NCBI GenBank assembly: GCA_963693305.1
Contig: OY855915.1
Location: 4,454,618-4,518,617 of the forward strand
Origin: Meandrina meandrites
Lineage: Eukaryota; Cnidaria; Anthozoa; Scleractinia; Meandrinidae
Length of the DNA: 64,000 nt
Direction: 5' to 3'
A program made the translations under genes and the position numbers. The notes below the pieces were generated by a model that was not told the origin of the DNA, did no database searches, and saw only the letters and a program-made list of their open reading frames with translations. Below, one piece after another: positions 43,101 to 56,900 of this stretch; position 1 is the stretch's first letter, and each line of letters starts with the position of its first letter.

Positions 43101-46100
43101 TAACATTTAAGCGCGCGCATATTATTCAAATTTAAATTTTGTCACGCGTAAATGTTTGTGGCGCAAGCAATAAAGGAGGGATTTTGGATTTTGCATTGAA
43201 TCGGTTGTTGGTTTTATTTGTGGACCATTTAATCGTTTTATTTCGGAATTTCGGAAAACGGATCGGACTTTTGTTGTGTGTTCGGAAATCGCCTGAACAC
43301 ACACATATTCACTGTTATCTGATGAATGAGTTGCTAACATTTTCTCTGACATAATGACACCTTGATATGTTAATAATTAACTTTAATATTAACAGCAAAA
43401 TTTTACCCAGTTTAAGTTTTTCTTGTAGCCAACTTTAAGGATATTAATTTTAAGATCTTTATTTAAGGATCTTAATTAAAAGATCTTAATTAAAGGATCC
43501 TAATTTTAGGATCTTTATTGAAGGATCCTAATTTAAGGGTCTTAATTTAAAGATCTTAATTCAGGATTCTTAAATAAAGGATCTTAATTAAAGGATCCAA
43601 ACTTAAAAGATCCTGATTTAGGGATCTTAATTTAAGGATCCTAATTTAAGGATCTTAAGGATTTAAGGATCCTAATTTAAGGGTCTTAATTAAAAGGTAA
43701 GGTAAGGTAAGGTCAACTTTATTTAGGCAGGGTGGCCCAGTCAGCACTTGGCTGGTATCAAAAGGGGCCCTGCGTAAATTAAGACTACATTAAATATCTA
43801 TATATAAAAATTTATATTTACAATATAAAAAAACGGGTAAAAAGCGCTTAAAAAATACAAATGAAATATAATTATTTTAAAAATTAAAAATAAAAACTAC
43901 TCTCTAACATAAAGTCTAAGAAGATTTTTAAAAATGGGGAGCGATGTTGCTTCTTTTATTGTAGTGGGTAAATTATTAAAATGAAGCGCACCAGAGTATC
44001 TGAAAGTCCTTTTCCCTAGCGTTAACTTGGGTTTCGGCAAGTGCATGTCGTTCCTTTTCCTCGTGTTGTAAGAATGAACGTTGCAATTTCTAATAAAGTA
44101 ATCCGACAAATATGGAGGAGCTAAATTATTTAAACATTTAAAAACTAAAATGCATTTGTGGGCTTTTCTTTGGGTTTCCAAATCCACCCACCCTAACATT
44201 TTAAAAGATCCTTCGGTTGTTGCCCTCCTTAGTATAATGCGTGCTGCTCTGTTTTGCAGACGTTGCAAGCTGTTACTGCAACCGATTGACAGCCCATCCC
44301 ATACCGTGTTAGTGTAATCAAAAATCGGCTGAACTAAACAATTATACACGCATTTAGCAGCTTTTAGAGTAAGGTAGGGTCGTATGCGGGACAGCAGGCC
44401 GAGACGTTTTCTTACTCTCTTACAAATCAATTCTACATGTTCGTTCCATGAAAGATTCTCATCTAGTGTTACCCCTAAGTAACAGAAGCTTGATACTCTG
44501 TCAATGTTTTTCCCATGAAGCTCTATTTTATAGTCTGGACAGTGTTCTAGTTTTTGCCTAGTTCCAAACAGCATCCATTTAGTTTTACTCTGATTGAGTA
44601 TCAACCTGTTGCTTACTAACCATTTCTCAACATTGGTAAGATCATTTTGAAGAACCTGCTTGATGACATCTGGACAGGAATCAGAGAAATATATAACAGT
44701 ATCGTCGGCATACATGCCTATTGATGACTTCAGTAGACTTTGCGGGAGATCATTGATGTATATCACAAATAGTATCGGGCCCAGTATGGATCCTTGGGGA
44801 ACCCCATAACCAATAGTTAAGCTCGATGATTCGTCTTGGTTGTATTTGACCTTCTGGGATCGAGCTGTAAGGTAGTCTTCGAACCATTTCAAACTTTTCC
44901 CTCTAATTCCATAATGTTCTAGTTTGTGGAGCAAGCAGAGGTGGTCAACGAGGTCGAACGCTTTTTTTAGGTCTATAAATTAAATAGACCCGGTAATCAT
45001 CTGTTTATCCATTTGTTCTAAAATGTGATCAACAAAGTGTACAGTGGCTGTTTCAGTGGAGTGTTTCTTACGGAATCCTGATTGATGCACTGACAAGGAA
45101 TTGTTTCTGATTAGAAATGCTACAAGCTGTGATTGAATTGCTCGTTCCATTACTTTAGAAATCAACGGAAGGACTGAAATCGGACGATAATTATTTGGGT
45201 CGCTCTTATCGCCAGATTTGTATATTGGAGTTACCTTCGCAGTTTTCCATTCAGATGGTATCATACAGGTAGAAATTGTTAAATTTATGAGGTAGGCGAC
45301 TGGTATAGATATTTCATTTGCTGCATCTTTCAGTAATCGAGCAGGAATTCCATCGAGGCCAGTAGCTTTAGTTGACTTCATTTTGAGCAATTCTTTTTGA
45401 ACAAATCCGGATGACACCTCTTCGAGGACAAAGTCTTGTTCAACTCTAGTTGACATAACTTTTGGCAGAGTACAACGCTCAAAATGGCTGCTCAGAGAGT
45501 TTGCGATTGATGTAAAAAAGCCATTGAATCTTGAGGCTGTAAGACCATCACTGCTTGAAGGTACTGATTTGATTTTTTGGGGGACGATTTTATGCAAAGT
45601 TCGCCACATCACCTTTGGGTCTTTTTCATCCGCCAGTTGATTTGCATAATAGTCAATTTTTTCTTTACGCATTCTTGTGTTCATGGTGTTGCGTAACCGC
45701 CTCTAATTGCTCCAATGTTGTTCTTTGTTTGTACTTAGGGCCTTTTTGTGGTGGTAATCACGCTCTTGCATAAGTTTCTTTAGATCGCTTGTTAACCACG
45801 GCACTGAATATCCACGGGCGCGACGCGTAACAATGGGTGCGTGTTTGTCGGCAGCTGTTAGAAAAAGGTCTTTAAAGGCGTTCCAACTTCCCTCTGGTGT
45901 TTCTTCGAGTTCGATGATTCCCCATGGGATGTGTTTTAGGTCGTCACGGAACAATGCTGGATTATAATGTTTATAATTTCTCGTTTCAATAATTTTTGGT
46001 GGAGGGCGTTTCATCCTGTGTAGTTTTCTTACCCCAAAAATAGCACTATGGTCAGAAAAACCAACTGGTACAACACCGGCGAAATAAAGTTCTGGCCTTG

Positions 46101-49100
46101 AGGTGAAAAATAAATCAATTAAAGTTCTGGTGTGCTGCGTTACTCTTGTAAATCCTTTGATTAACTGTTTTAGGCAAAAATGACTTGGTTATCTGTTGAA
46201 GGTGTTTATAAGATGTTGTTGTTTTGGAGAAATCAACATTTAAGTTCCCCATGAGTACCGTTTCTGCACCGATACTCTTAAGGTTGTTTAAAGGATCCTA
46301 ATTTAAGGATCCTAATTGCAGGACCTTAATTTAAGGATCCTAATTAAAGAATCCTAATTTAAAGCATCTTAATTAAAGGATCCTAATTTAAGGATCTTAA
46401 TTTAAGGATCTTAATTAAGGATGTTAAATAAAACCTCTTAATTAAAGGATCTTAATTTAAGAATCTTAATTAAAAGATCTTACTTAAAGGATCCTAAGAT
46501 TTAAGGATCTTAATAAAGGATCTTAAATAAAGGATCTTAATTAAATGATCCTAATTTAAAGGATCTTAATTAAAGGATCTTAATTTAAAGGATCTTTATT
46601 TAAATATCCTAATTAAAGGACCCTAATTAAAGCATCCTAATTTTAGGATCTTTATTGAAGGATCTTAATTTAAGGGATCCTAATTTAAGGATCTTAATTT
46701 AAGAATCCTAATTTAAGGATCTTAATAAAAGGATCCTAATTACAGGATCTTAATTTAAGGATCTTACTTAAAGGATCCTAATTTAAAGCATCTTAATTTA
46801 AGGATCCTAATTTAAGGATATTAATTTAAGGATCTTAATTAACGATGTTAAATAAAGTATCTTAATTACAGGATCTTAATTTAAGAATCTTAATTAAAAG
46901 ATCTTAATTAAAGGATCCTAAGATTTAAGGATCTTAATAAAGGATCTTAAACAAAAGATCCTAATTAAAAAATCCTCAATTAAAGGATCCTAATTTAAGG
47001 ATCTTAATTTAAGGATCCTAACCTGATGTAAGGATCTTAATTAAAGGATTTAATTAAAGGATCCTAATTTAAGGCTCTTAATTAAAGAACCCTAATTTAA
47101 AGGATCCTAATTAAAGGATCTTAATTTAAGGATCCTAATTTAAGGATCTTAATCAAAGGAACTTAATTTAAATATCTTAATTAAAGAATTTAATTTAAGG
47201 ATCCTAATTTCAAGATCTTAATTAAAAAATCTTAATTTAAGGATCCTAATTTAAGGATCTTAATCAAAGGAACTTAATTTAAATATCTTAATTAAAGAAT
47301 TTAATTTAAGGATCCTAATTTCAAGATCTTAATTAAAAAATCTTAATTTAAGGATCTTAATTGAAGGATCCTAACTTAGGGAACTTAATTGAAGGATCCT
47401 AATTTAAGGATCTTAATTAAAGGATTTAATTAACGGATCCTAATTTAAGGCTCTTAATTAAAGAATCCTAATTTAAAGGATCCTAATTAAAGGATCTTAA
47501 TTAAAAAGTCTTAATTTAAGGATCTTAATTGAAGGATCCTAACTTAATTGAAGGATCCTAATTTAAGGATCTTAATTAAAGGATCCTAACTTAAGGATCC
47601 TAATTCAAGAATCTTAATTACAGGATTTTAATTTAAGAATCTTAATTAAAAGATCTTAATTAAAGGATCCTAAGATTTAAGAATCTTAATAAACAATCTT
47701 AAATAAAGGATCTTAATTACATGATCCTAATCTAAAGGATCTTAATTTAAGGATCTTTATTTAAATATCTTAATTTAAGGATCTTAATTAAAGAATCCTA
47801 ATTCAAAGATCTTAAATTAAAGATCTTAATTAAGAATCTTAAATAAAAGATCCTAATTAAAAAATCATCATTTAAAGAATCCTAATTTAAGGATCTTAAT
47901 TTAAGGATCCCAACTTAATGTAAGGATCTTAATTAAAGGATCCTGATTAAAGGATCTTAATTTAAATATCTTAATTAAAGAATTTAATTTAAGGATCCTA
48001 ATTTAAAGATCTTAATTAAAAAAATTAAATAAAAAAATTAATTTAATAAATTTAAGGATCTTAATTAAAGGATCCTAATTGAAGGATCTTAATTGAAGGA
48101 TCTTAATTAAAGGATCCTATCTTAGGGATCCTAATTTAAGGATCTTAATAAAAGGATCTTAATTTAAGGATCCTAATTTAAGGATCTTAATTAAAGGATC
48201 GTAATTTAAGGATCCTATCTTAGGGATCCTAATTTAAGGATCTTAATAAAAGGATCTTAATTTAAGGATCCTAATTTAAGGATCTTAATTAAAGGATCCT
48301 AATTTAAGGATCTTAATTAAAGGATCCTAATTTAAGGATCTAAATTTAAGGATCTTAACTAAAGGATCTTAATTAAAGGATCCTAATTTAAAGGATCCTA
48401 ATTTAAGGGCCTTAGTTTAAAGATCCTAATTTAAGGATCTTAATTAAAGGATTTAATTAAAGGATCCTAATTTAAAGATCTTAATTAAAGGATCTTCATA
48501 TAAGGATCTTATTTTAAAGGATGCTAATTTAAGGATCTTAACAAAAGGATCCTAATTTGAAGCATCTTAATTTAAGGATTCTAATTTAAGGATCTTAATT
48601 TAAGGATCTTAATTACAGGATCTTAATTTAAGAATCTTAATTAAAAGAAGACTATAAAAAAGCAGAAACCGATACAACGTAGAAAGGTTTTAAATTTGTG
48701 TACTATATTTCGGCTGGCCAAACCAGCCTTCTTCAGGTACAATGGGAAATTACATTGGGAAGGGTTTTATATGTAGTGATTGCGGTATTTTGCGTAATAC
48801 CGGAAATACGTAAAGGTAATGAAATTGACAGTGTAGAATGAAATAAAAATAAAGTAAAATAAACTAAAAATAATAAAATAGCTGATAATACAGTACAGAT
48901 AAATAAATCAGTATGTTTCTTCGCGAATGTTAAGACCTTCGGGATCAATTGTCCTGCCTTTTAAGATTAAAAAGGCTTCCCTGGCCTTACGGATTGAGTC
49001 CCTGTTTGAAAAGACTTTTTCGATGGGGATTAGTTGTATGTCATTAGCAGTGTGGTTAGGAGAGGATAGGAAATGTTGCGCAACTGTGGTAGGTTTAGAT

Positions 49101-52100
49101 TTAGTGTTAGGGTTATCTATGGTACGGCGGTGTTCATTAAAACGGTCTTTTAAACGTCGTTTAGTCTCTCCTATGTATTGTAAATTACAGCGGTTACATT
49201 GAATCATGTAGATGAGGTTTTTAGTGTCACAGGTCAAGTTAGAATTAATGTGGCGCGTTTCATTAGTAGAAAAGAAGGTATATGTAGTAAGGCCGTCAGA
49301 AATGTAGGGGCAAGTGGCGCAGTTTTTTCCACAACGGAAAGAACCGGAAGGGAGTTGGGGATGGGGATTAGTAGAATTAGAAGGAAGTTTGGCTGTAACA
49401 AGTAAGTCACGAAGGTTAGGAGAACGCCTGAAGGCAACAACAGGCAACTGTTGCTGAAAAACGTTTTTGCAGCGGTTAGAGGAGAGCAGTAAATGATAAT
49501 GTTTTTTGATGATGTAAGAAATGCGAGGAAGTGATGGATTAAAAGTCGTTATAAATGGTATACGTGTAGGTTTGTTGCCGTCTTTGGTTTGTAGAGCGAG
49601 TCTGCGGGGGATGTCGGCTGCGCGTTGTATTTGTTTAGTGACAAGGTTGCGGTTGTAACCTCGTTTGAGGAGGTATGTAGTAAGTTGAGCAGCTCGAGTG
49701 TTGAACGTTTCGTCAGTAGAACAAATACGTCGTAAACGGAGTGCTAGGCTGAAAGGAATGGCTTTTTTAGTATGAAGGGGATGGCAAGAAGAATAAAGTA
49801 GATGTTGGTGTTTGTCAGTAGGTTTCGTATAGAGGTCAGTACAAATGTTACCGTCGTTAGTTAAAGAGACATTGACGTCAAGAAAAGGCACGTTAGTGGC
49901 GGAGTGTGAGCTGGTGAATTTAATGGTAGGGTGAATGCTGTTCAAATAATCGACGAAAATTTTTAGGTTATCCAGACCTTCAGTCCAGATCATAAAAATA
50001 TCATCGATATATCTAAACCAAATGTGGGGTTGAAATGGGGCATTTTTCAAAGCGTTGGCCTCGAAAAAACCCAGGAAAAGGTTAGCAAAAGAAGGGGCCA
50101 TTTTAGTACCCATGGCTGTGCCGTGGATTTGAAGGTAGTGGTTATCATTAAAAGATAAATTATTCATGGTTAGAATCATGCGAATGAGGTCACAGAGTGT
50201 GCCAGTGGGAATGGTATTATGAGAGGAAGTACGTAGAAAATGGTCACAAGCATTAATACCTTCATTATGTGGAATATTAGTGTATAGTGAAGAAACATCG
50301 AGTGTGACTAATAAAGAATTGGCGGGTAAATTACTAATGGTAAGGAGTTTGTTAAGGAAGTCGTTAGTGTCTTTAACAAAGGATGGAAGTTTATGAACCA
50401 AAGGTTGAAGGTGGTAGTCAACGAAGTGGGATATGCGTTCAGTGGGATGGCTATTAGATGAGACAATGGGGCGTCCTGGATTGCCGGGTTTGTGTATTTT
50501 GGGAAGGATGTAAAATCGTCCTGGTTTTACGTCAGTCTGAATAAGGTATTGTTTGGTTTTGTCGTTAATAAGTTTGTCTTTGTACATTCTGTTTACATAA
50601 AAGGTTACACGGTTTTGTATGTCCGCAGTGATGTCTTCGTTTAAACGTCGGTAGAATTTGGTGTCAGAAAGTTGTCTGTTGCATTCGTCGATGTACCAAG
50701 TTTTGTCCATAACGACAGTACCGGAACCTTTGTCTTACCGGAACCTTTGTCCATAACTGTCGTTATGGACAAAACTTGGTACATCGACGAATGCAACAGA
50801 CAACTTTCTGACACCAAATTCTACCGACGTTTAAACGAAGACATCACTGCGGACATACAAAACCGTGTAACCTTTTATGTAAACAGAATGTACAAAGACA
50901 AACTTATTAACGACAAAACCAAACAATACCTTATTCAGACTGACGTAAAACCAGGACGATTTTACATCCTTCCCAAAATACACAAACCCGGCAATCCAGG
51001 ACGCCCCATTGTCTCATCTAATAGCCATCCCACTGAACGCATATCCCACTTCGTTGACTACCACCTTCAACCTTTGGTTCATAAACTTCCATCCTTTGTT
51101 AAAGACACTAACGACTTCCTTAACAAACTCCTTACCATTAGTAATTTACCCGCCAATTCTTTATTAGTCACACTCGATGTTTCTTCACTATACACTAATA
51201 TTCCACATAATGAAGGTATTAATGCTTGTGACCATTTTCTACGTACTTCCTCTCATAATACCATTCCCACTGGCACACTCTGTGACCTCATTCGCATGAT
51301 TCTAACCATGAATAATTTATCTTTTAATGATAACCACTACCTTCAAATCCACGGCACAGCCATGGGTACTAAAATGGCCCCTTCTTTTGCTAACCTTTTC
51401 CTGGGTTTTTTCGAGGCCAACGCTTTGAAAAATGCCCCATTTCAACCCCACATTTGGTTTAGATATATCGATGATATTTTTATGATCTGGACTGAAGGTC
51501 TGGATAACCTAAAAATTTTCGTCGATTATTTGAACAGCATTCACCCTACCATTAAATTCACCAGCTCACACTCCGCCACTAACGTGCCTTTTCTTGACGT
51601 CAATGTCTCTTTAACTAACGACGGTAACATTTGTACTGACCTCTATACGAAACCTACTGACAAACACCAACATCTACTTTATTCTTCTTGCCATCCCCTT
51701 CATACTAAAAAAGCCATTCCTTTCAGCCTAGCACTCCGTTTACGACGTATTTGTTCTACTGACGAAACGTTCAACACTCGAGCTGCTCAACTTACTACAT
51801 ACCTCCTCAAACGAGGTTACAACCGCAACCTTGTCACTAAACAAATACAACGCGCAGCCGACATCCCCCGCAGACTCGCTCTACAAACCAAAGACGGCAA
51901 CAAACCTACACGTATACCATTTATAACGACTTTTAATCCATCACTTCCTCGCATTTCTTACATCATCAAAAAACATTATCATTTACTGCTCTCCTCTAAC
52001 CGCTGCAAAAACGTTTTTCAGCAACAGTTGCCTGTTGTTGCCTTCAGGCGTTCTCCTAACCTTCGTGACTTACTTGTTACAGCCAAACTTCCTTCTAATT

Positions 52101-53936
52101 CTACTAATCCCCATCCCCAACTCCCTTCCGGTTCTTTCCGTTGTGGAAAAAACTGCGCCACTTGCCCCTACATTTCTGACGGCCTTACTACATATACCTT
52201 CTTTTCTACTAATGAAACGCGCCACATTAATTCTAACTTGACCTGTGACACTAAAAACCTCATCTACATGATTCAATGTAACCGCTGTAATTTACAATAC
52301 ATAGGAGAGACTAAACGACGTTTAAAAGACCGTTTTAATGAACACCGCCGTACCATAGATAACCCTAACACTAAATCTAAACCTACCACAGTTGCGCAAC
52401 ATTTCCTATCCTCTCCTAACCACACTGCTAATGACATGCAACTAATCCCCATCGAAAAAGTCTTTTCAAACAGGGACTCAATCCGTAAGGCCAGGGAAGC
52501 CTTTTTAATCTTAAAAGGCAGGACAATTGATCCCGAAGGTCTTAACATTCGCGAAGAAACATACTGATTTATTTATCTGTACTGTATTATCAGCTATTTT
52601 ATTATTTTTAGTTTATTTTACTTTATTTTTATTTCATTCTACACTGTCAATTTCATTACCTTTACGTATTTCCGGTATTACGCAAAATACCGCAATCACT
52701 ACATATAAAACCCTTCCCAATGTAATTTCCCATTGTACCTGAAGAAGGCTGGTTTGGCCAGCCGAAATATAGTACACAAATTTAAAACCTTTCTACGTTG
52801 TATCGGTTTCTGCTTTTTTATAGTCTTCATTTTTCTATTTTAAACCGATCAGATCATTATTGATCCAACGTATACCAGTAGGATCATCGTCCACGGTTGC
52901 TTGCTTGTTTAAACATTTTTAATTAAAAGGTCTTAATTAAAGGATCCTAAGATTTAAGGATCTTAATAAAGGATCTTAAATAAACGATCTTAATTAAAGA
53001 ATCCTAATTCAAAGATCTTAAATTAAAGATCTTAATTAAGAATCTTAAATAAAAGATCCTAATTAAAAAATCTTCATTTAAAGAATCCTAATTTAAGGAT
53101 CTTAATTTAAGGATCCCAACTTAATGTAAGGATCTTAATTAAGGACGGTGCCTACTTTTGTTACTGCGCACATCTTCTGCGCATCACGCAAGGCATCGAT
53201 CGCACTAGACGCGCGCGCTTAGGGAATTTGCTCGCTCAAAATGACGAATTCAACTTCGCGACCAAGCGCGCGACTAAAATGCAAGAAAATTTCGGTTGCA
53301 ACGAAATCCAGTTAATGGACATACTAAACCAGGAACAGCGAAAGAGTAACATATCAGTAAGCCCTAAACGCTTATCGATAAAAATGGGTCACATTTAACA
53401 GTCTGAAACAAATCGCTAATCGCTCAAACGTAATCAGCAAACTGCTAACTACATATGGCGTAGTGCACGCGTGAAAAATTGCGCGAGAAGCAAATATTTA
53501 ACTCTCTAGGGAGGAGATAGGAAAAGTGTAACTGACCTCAAAAGCGATTCCATACAACTCGTATAACTTTTAAAAACGCGTGGTGACCCATACTTTTTAT
53601 TTTATAAAATGGAAGTGGTAAGTCTATAGAACGCATGATTAATTTTTCGTTCAATGCAAAAATTGTTTAGGCTGTTTCACTGGCCTTGCAAGAGAGAGCT
53701 GTTAGAGTCAAAAATGGCTCAAGTGCACTCGTTTTGTTAATAAAAACGTGGTTCACGCAGTTTCAAAGATAGCATTTGTTAGTTATTTTTAAGATCGTTA
53801 TATTTAATGTTGATTTTGTTCATGAAAAACCAAATTCAAAGGTAATTTGTAAGGAAATTTCATTTCCTTTTACGTTTTTTGAAAATGCCACGTCAGCACT
53901 TCTTTCAAGATTTCAAACCTAATTATCTCGAAAATT

Positions 53937-53969
<33 letters not shown>

Positions 53970-56900
53970 TAATAGCCCTTGGTGACATCTACTTCCCTTG
54001 CATAGTCATTGGCCGGGCAAAAATACCTCGCTATTAGTAGGCACCGTCCTTAAAGGATCCTAATTAAAGGATCTTAATTTAAGTATCTTAATTAAAGAAT
54101 TTAATTTAAGGATCCTAATTTAAAGATCTTAATTAAAAAAATTAAATAAAAAAATTAATTTAATAAATTTAAGGATCTTAATTAAAGGATCCTAATTGAA
54201 GGATCTTAATTTAAGGATCTTAATTAAAGGATCCTATCTTAGGGATCCTAATTTAAGGATCTTAATAAAAGGATCTTAATTTAAGGATCCTAATTTAAGG
54301 ATCTTAATTAAAGGATCCTAATTTAAGGATCTTAATTTAAGGATCTTAACTAAAGGATCCTAATTAAAGGATCCTAATTTAAAGGATCCTAATTTAAGGG
54401 CCTTAATTTAAAGATCCTAATTTAAGGATCTTAATTAAAGGATTTAATTAAAGGATCCTAATTTAAAGATCTTAATTAAAGGATCTTCTTATAAGGATCT
54501 TATTTTAAAGGATGCTAATTTAAGGATCTTAACTAAAGGATCCTAATTTGAAGCATCTTAATTTAAGGATTCTAATTTAAGGATCTTAATTTAAGGATCT
54601 TAATTACAGGATCTTAATTTAAGAATCTTAATTAAAAGGCCTTAATTAAAGGATCCTAAGATTTAAGGATCTTAATAAAGGATCTTAAATAAACGATCTT
54701 AATTAAATGATCCTAATTTAAAGGATCTTAATTTAAGGATCGTTATTTAAACATCTTAATTAAAGGTTCCTAATTAAAGCATCCTAATTTTAGGATCTGT
54801 ATTGAAGGATCTTAATTTAAGGATCTTAATTAAAGGATTCATATTTAAGGATTTTAATTAAAGGATCCTAATTTAAGGGTCTAACTTTAAGGATCTTAAT
54901 TAAATGATCCTAATTTAGGGATCTTAATTTTTAAATACTTAAAAGTATCTTAATTTAAGGATCTCAATTAAAGGATCCTAATTAAAGGATCTTAATTTAA
55001 AGATCTTAATGAAGGATCTTAAATAAAGGATCCTAATTAAAGGATCCTCATTTAAAGGATCCTAATTTAAGCATCTTAATTTAAGGATCCTAATTTAAGG
55101 ATGTTAATTAAAAGATCTTAATTAAAGGAACTAACCTTTGAGGACCTTAAAAAGGGATCTTAAATAAAGGATCTTAATTAAATGATCCTAATTTAAAGGA
55201 TCTTAATTAAAGGATCCTAATTTTAGGATCTTTATTGAAGGATCTTAATTGAAGGATCCTAATTTAAGGATCTTAAGGATTTAAGAATCCTAATTTAAGG
55301 ATCTTATTTAAAGATCTTAATAAAGGATCTTAAATAAAGGATGTTAATTAAAGGATCCTACTTTAAAGGATCTTAATTAAAGGATCTTTAAAGGTCTTTA
55401 TTTAAGGATCTTTATTTAAGAATCCTAATTAAAGGATCCTTAAATTTAAGGATCTTGATTTAAGGATCCTAATTTAAGGATCTTAATTAAAGGATCATAA
55501 TTTAAGGATCTTAATTTTAGAGTCTTAATTAAGGATCTTAAATAAAGGATCTTAATTAAAGGATATTAATTTAAGGGTCCTAATTTAAGGATCTTAATTA
55601 AAGGATCATTATTTAAGGATCTTAATTTTAGAGTCTTAATTAAGGATCTTAAATAAAGGATCTTAATTAAAGGATATTAATTTTAGGATCTTAATTTAAG
55701 GATCTTAATTTAAAGATCTTGATTTAAGGATCTTAATTTAAGGATCTAAATTTAAGGATGTTAAACTAGTGATAATTAGAAATTAGAGGAGTGGGTTCCA
55801 CCCATGTTAAGATAAGATAAAATAAGGTAACCACAGTAACATTGATCAACCCTGCACCGCCGTTTCAGATCACTTCACTCTTCCGGGCCATTTGTTTATC
55901 AACGTAGAACAAATTTAATCCCTTTGTTCAAGCATCGTTTCAAATATTGTAACCGTCTATTTCCATTCTTACTTAGCTTTTTCAGCCCCTGAATAAGATA
56001 TGTTTTGTCTAACCGAAATATTGGGCAATAATATTTAATTTGTTTTTTAGCTGTCCGATCAGCCTTGCATCAAGTTTAACGTTATTGATTAGCCAACCGT
56101 CACATACCAAGATACATAGAAAGACACATAGAACGAGTTTCGCTGGCGCGTTCACAGGACAAAGACGGGACCACACGCCACCACAAGATTAGGATGCCTT
56201 CTCCTACCGTCGGATGTATAATGAGCCGATTTAAGGATTGCAAATGTCTGAATTAAAGATGTTAAATTAGCTGATTTAAGGATGTTAGCTGATTTAAGAA
56301 TGTTAAATTAGCCTATTTAAGGATTTTAAATTAAGGTGAGGGTACACCCGATTTTGAGTGAAATTTTAAGAGATTTAAAGGGGCACTGTCACGAGTATAA
56401 CTTCAAAAATTCAACAGCCCAGCCCATGTTTACCTCTTAACAGTGGAAACCTCTTAACAGTGGTCAAGTTTTCTTAAAATTACTATACCAGTGTTCAGTG
56501 AAGCTAAATATAGAGTGATATCACCGTGATATCGTCGGGAGCTTTTGATCTCAACTTGAAAAAGTCAGCCTGACTTTTTCAAGTTCTGTCCTTGTGGTTT
56601 GCAAAAATTGATGAAAACTATTAACGGTCACCCACTTCTTTAAACAATTTGCTAGACATCCTTTCCTTTACGTTCTAGGAGCATTTCCTGCATGGTTGAA
56701 AATACTTAGTCATACATTTTGGTGCCATTTTACTAAAAAAGTCAAGAAATGCCCGTGACTGTGCCCCTTTAAGGAAGGGATAGAAGAAAGAAAATCATTT
56801 TTGAAACACCATCAGACAGTTGACCCCCACGCAAGAGCACCCCAGGTTGTCAGGGGACTGTTTGGGTCTCCATATACTAATTTTTAACTTCAAATTCTAA

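Larger units (their letters stand above)
36828..43299 (+). mobile_element. Complete BEL/Pao LTR retrotransposon
   Basis: LTRs of 313 bp at 36828-37140 and 42987-43299 (TGTTGAG...CTGAACA) appear identical. Target duplication CACAC is at 36823-36827 and 43300-43304. The primer-binding site follows the left LTR (TGGTCCTTCGAGCCGGA), complementary to the 3' end of tRNA-Tyr (tRNA sequence recalled). A purine-rich tract (GGGAGGGGGAAAA) precedes the right LTR. One intact reading frame lies between. All this indicates a recent insertion in the large intron, opposite to the host gene strand. Confidence 0.95.
48648..52918. mobile_element. Two Penelope-like elements head to head (4.2-kb palindrome)
   Basis: Left arm 48648-50718 and right arm 50757-52828 are nearly identical inverses. 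The 38-bp centre holds a doubled TACCGGAACCTTTGTC. The right arm runs on for 90 bp more (52829-52918). The satellite flanks share TTAATTAAAAG, likely the target duplication. Both arms carry an intact RT/GIY-YIG frame. Confidence 0.9.

Noticed and set aside
50672..50764. 31-residue N-terminal extension of the right Penelope protein
   Set aside because: It is encoded by the antisense of the left arm across the palindrome centre, so it is a junction by-product.
43430..55770. Regular short repeats as a CRISPR-like array
   Set aside because: The repeat is a continuous 14-bp satellite with no unique spacers and no cas genes; the DNA is eukaryotic.
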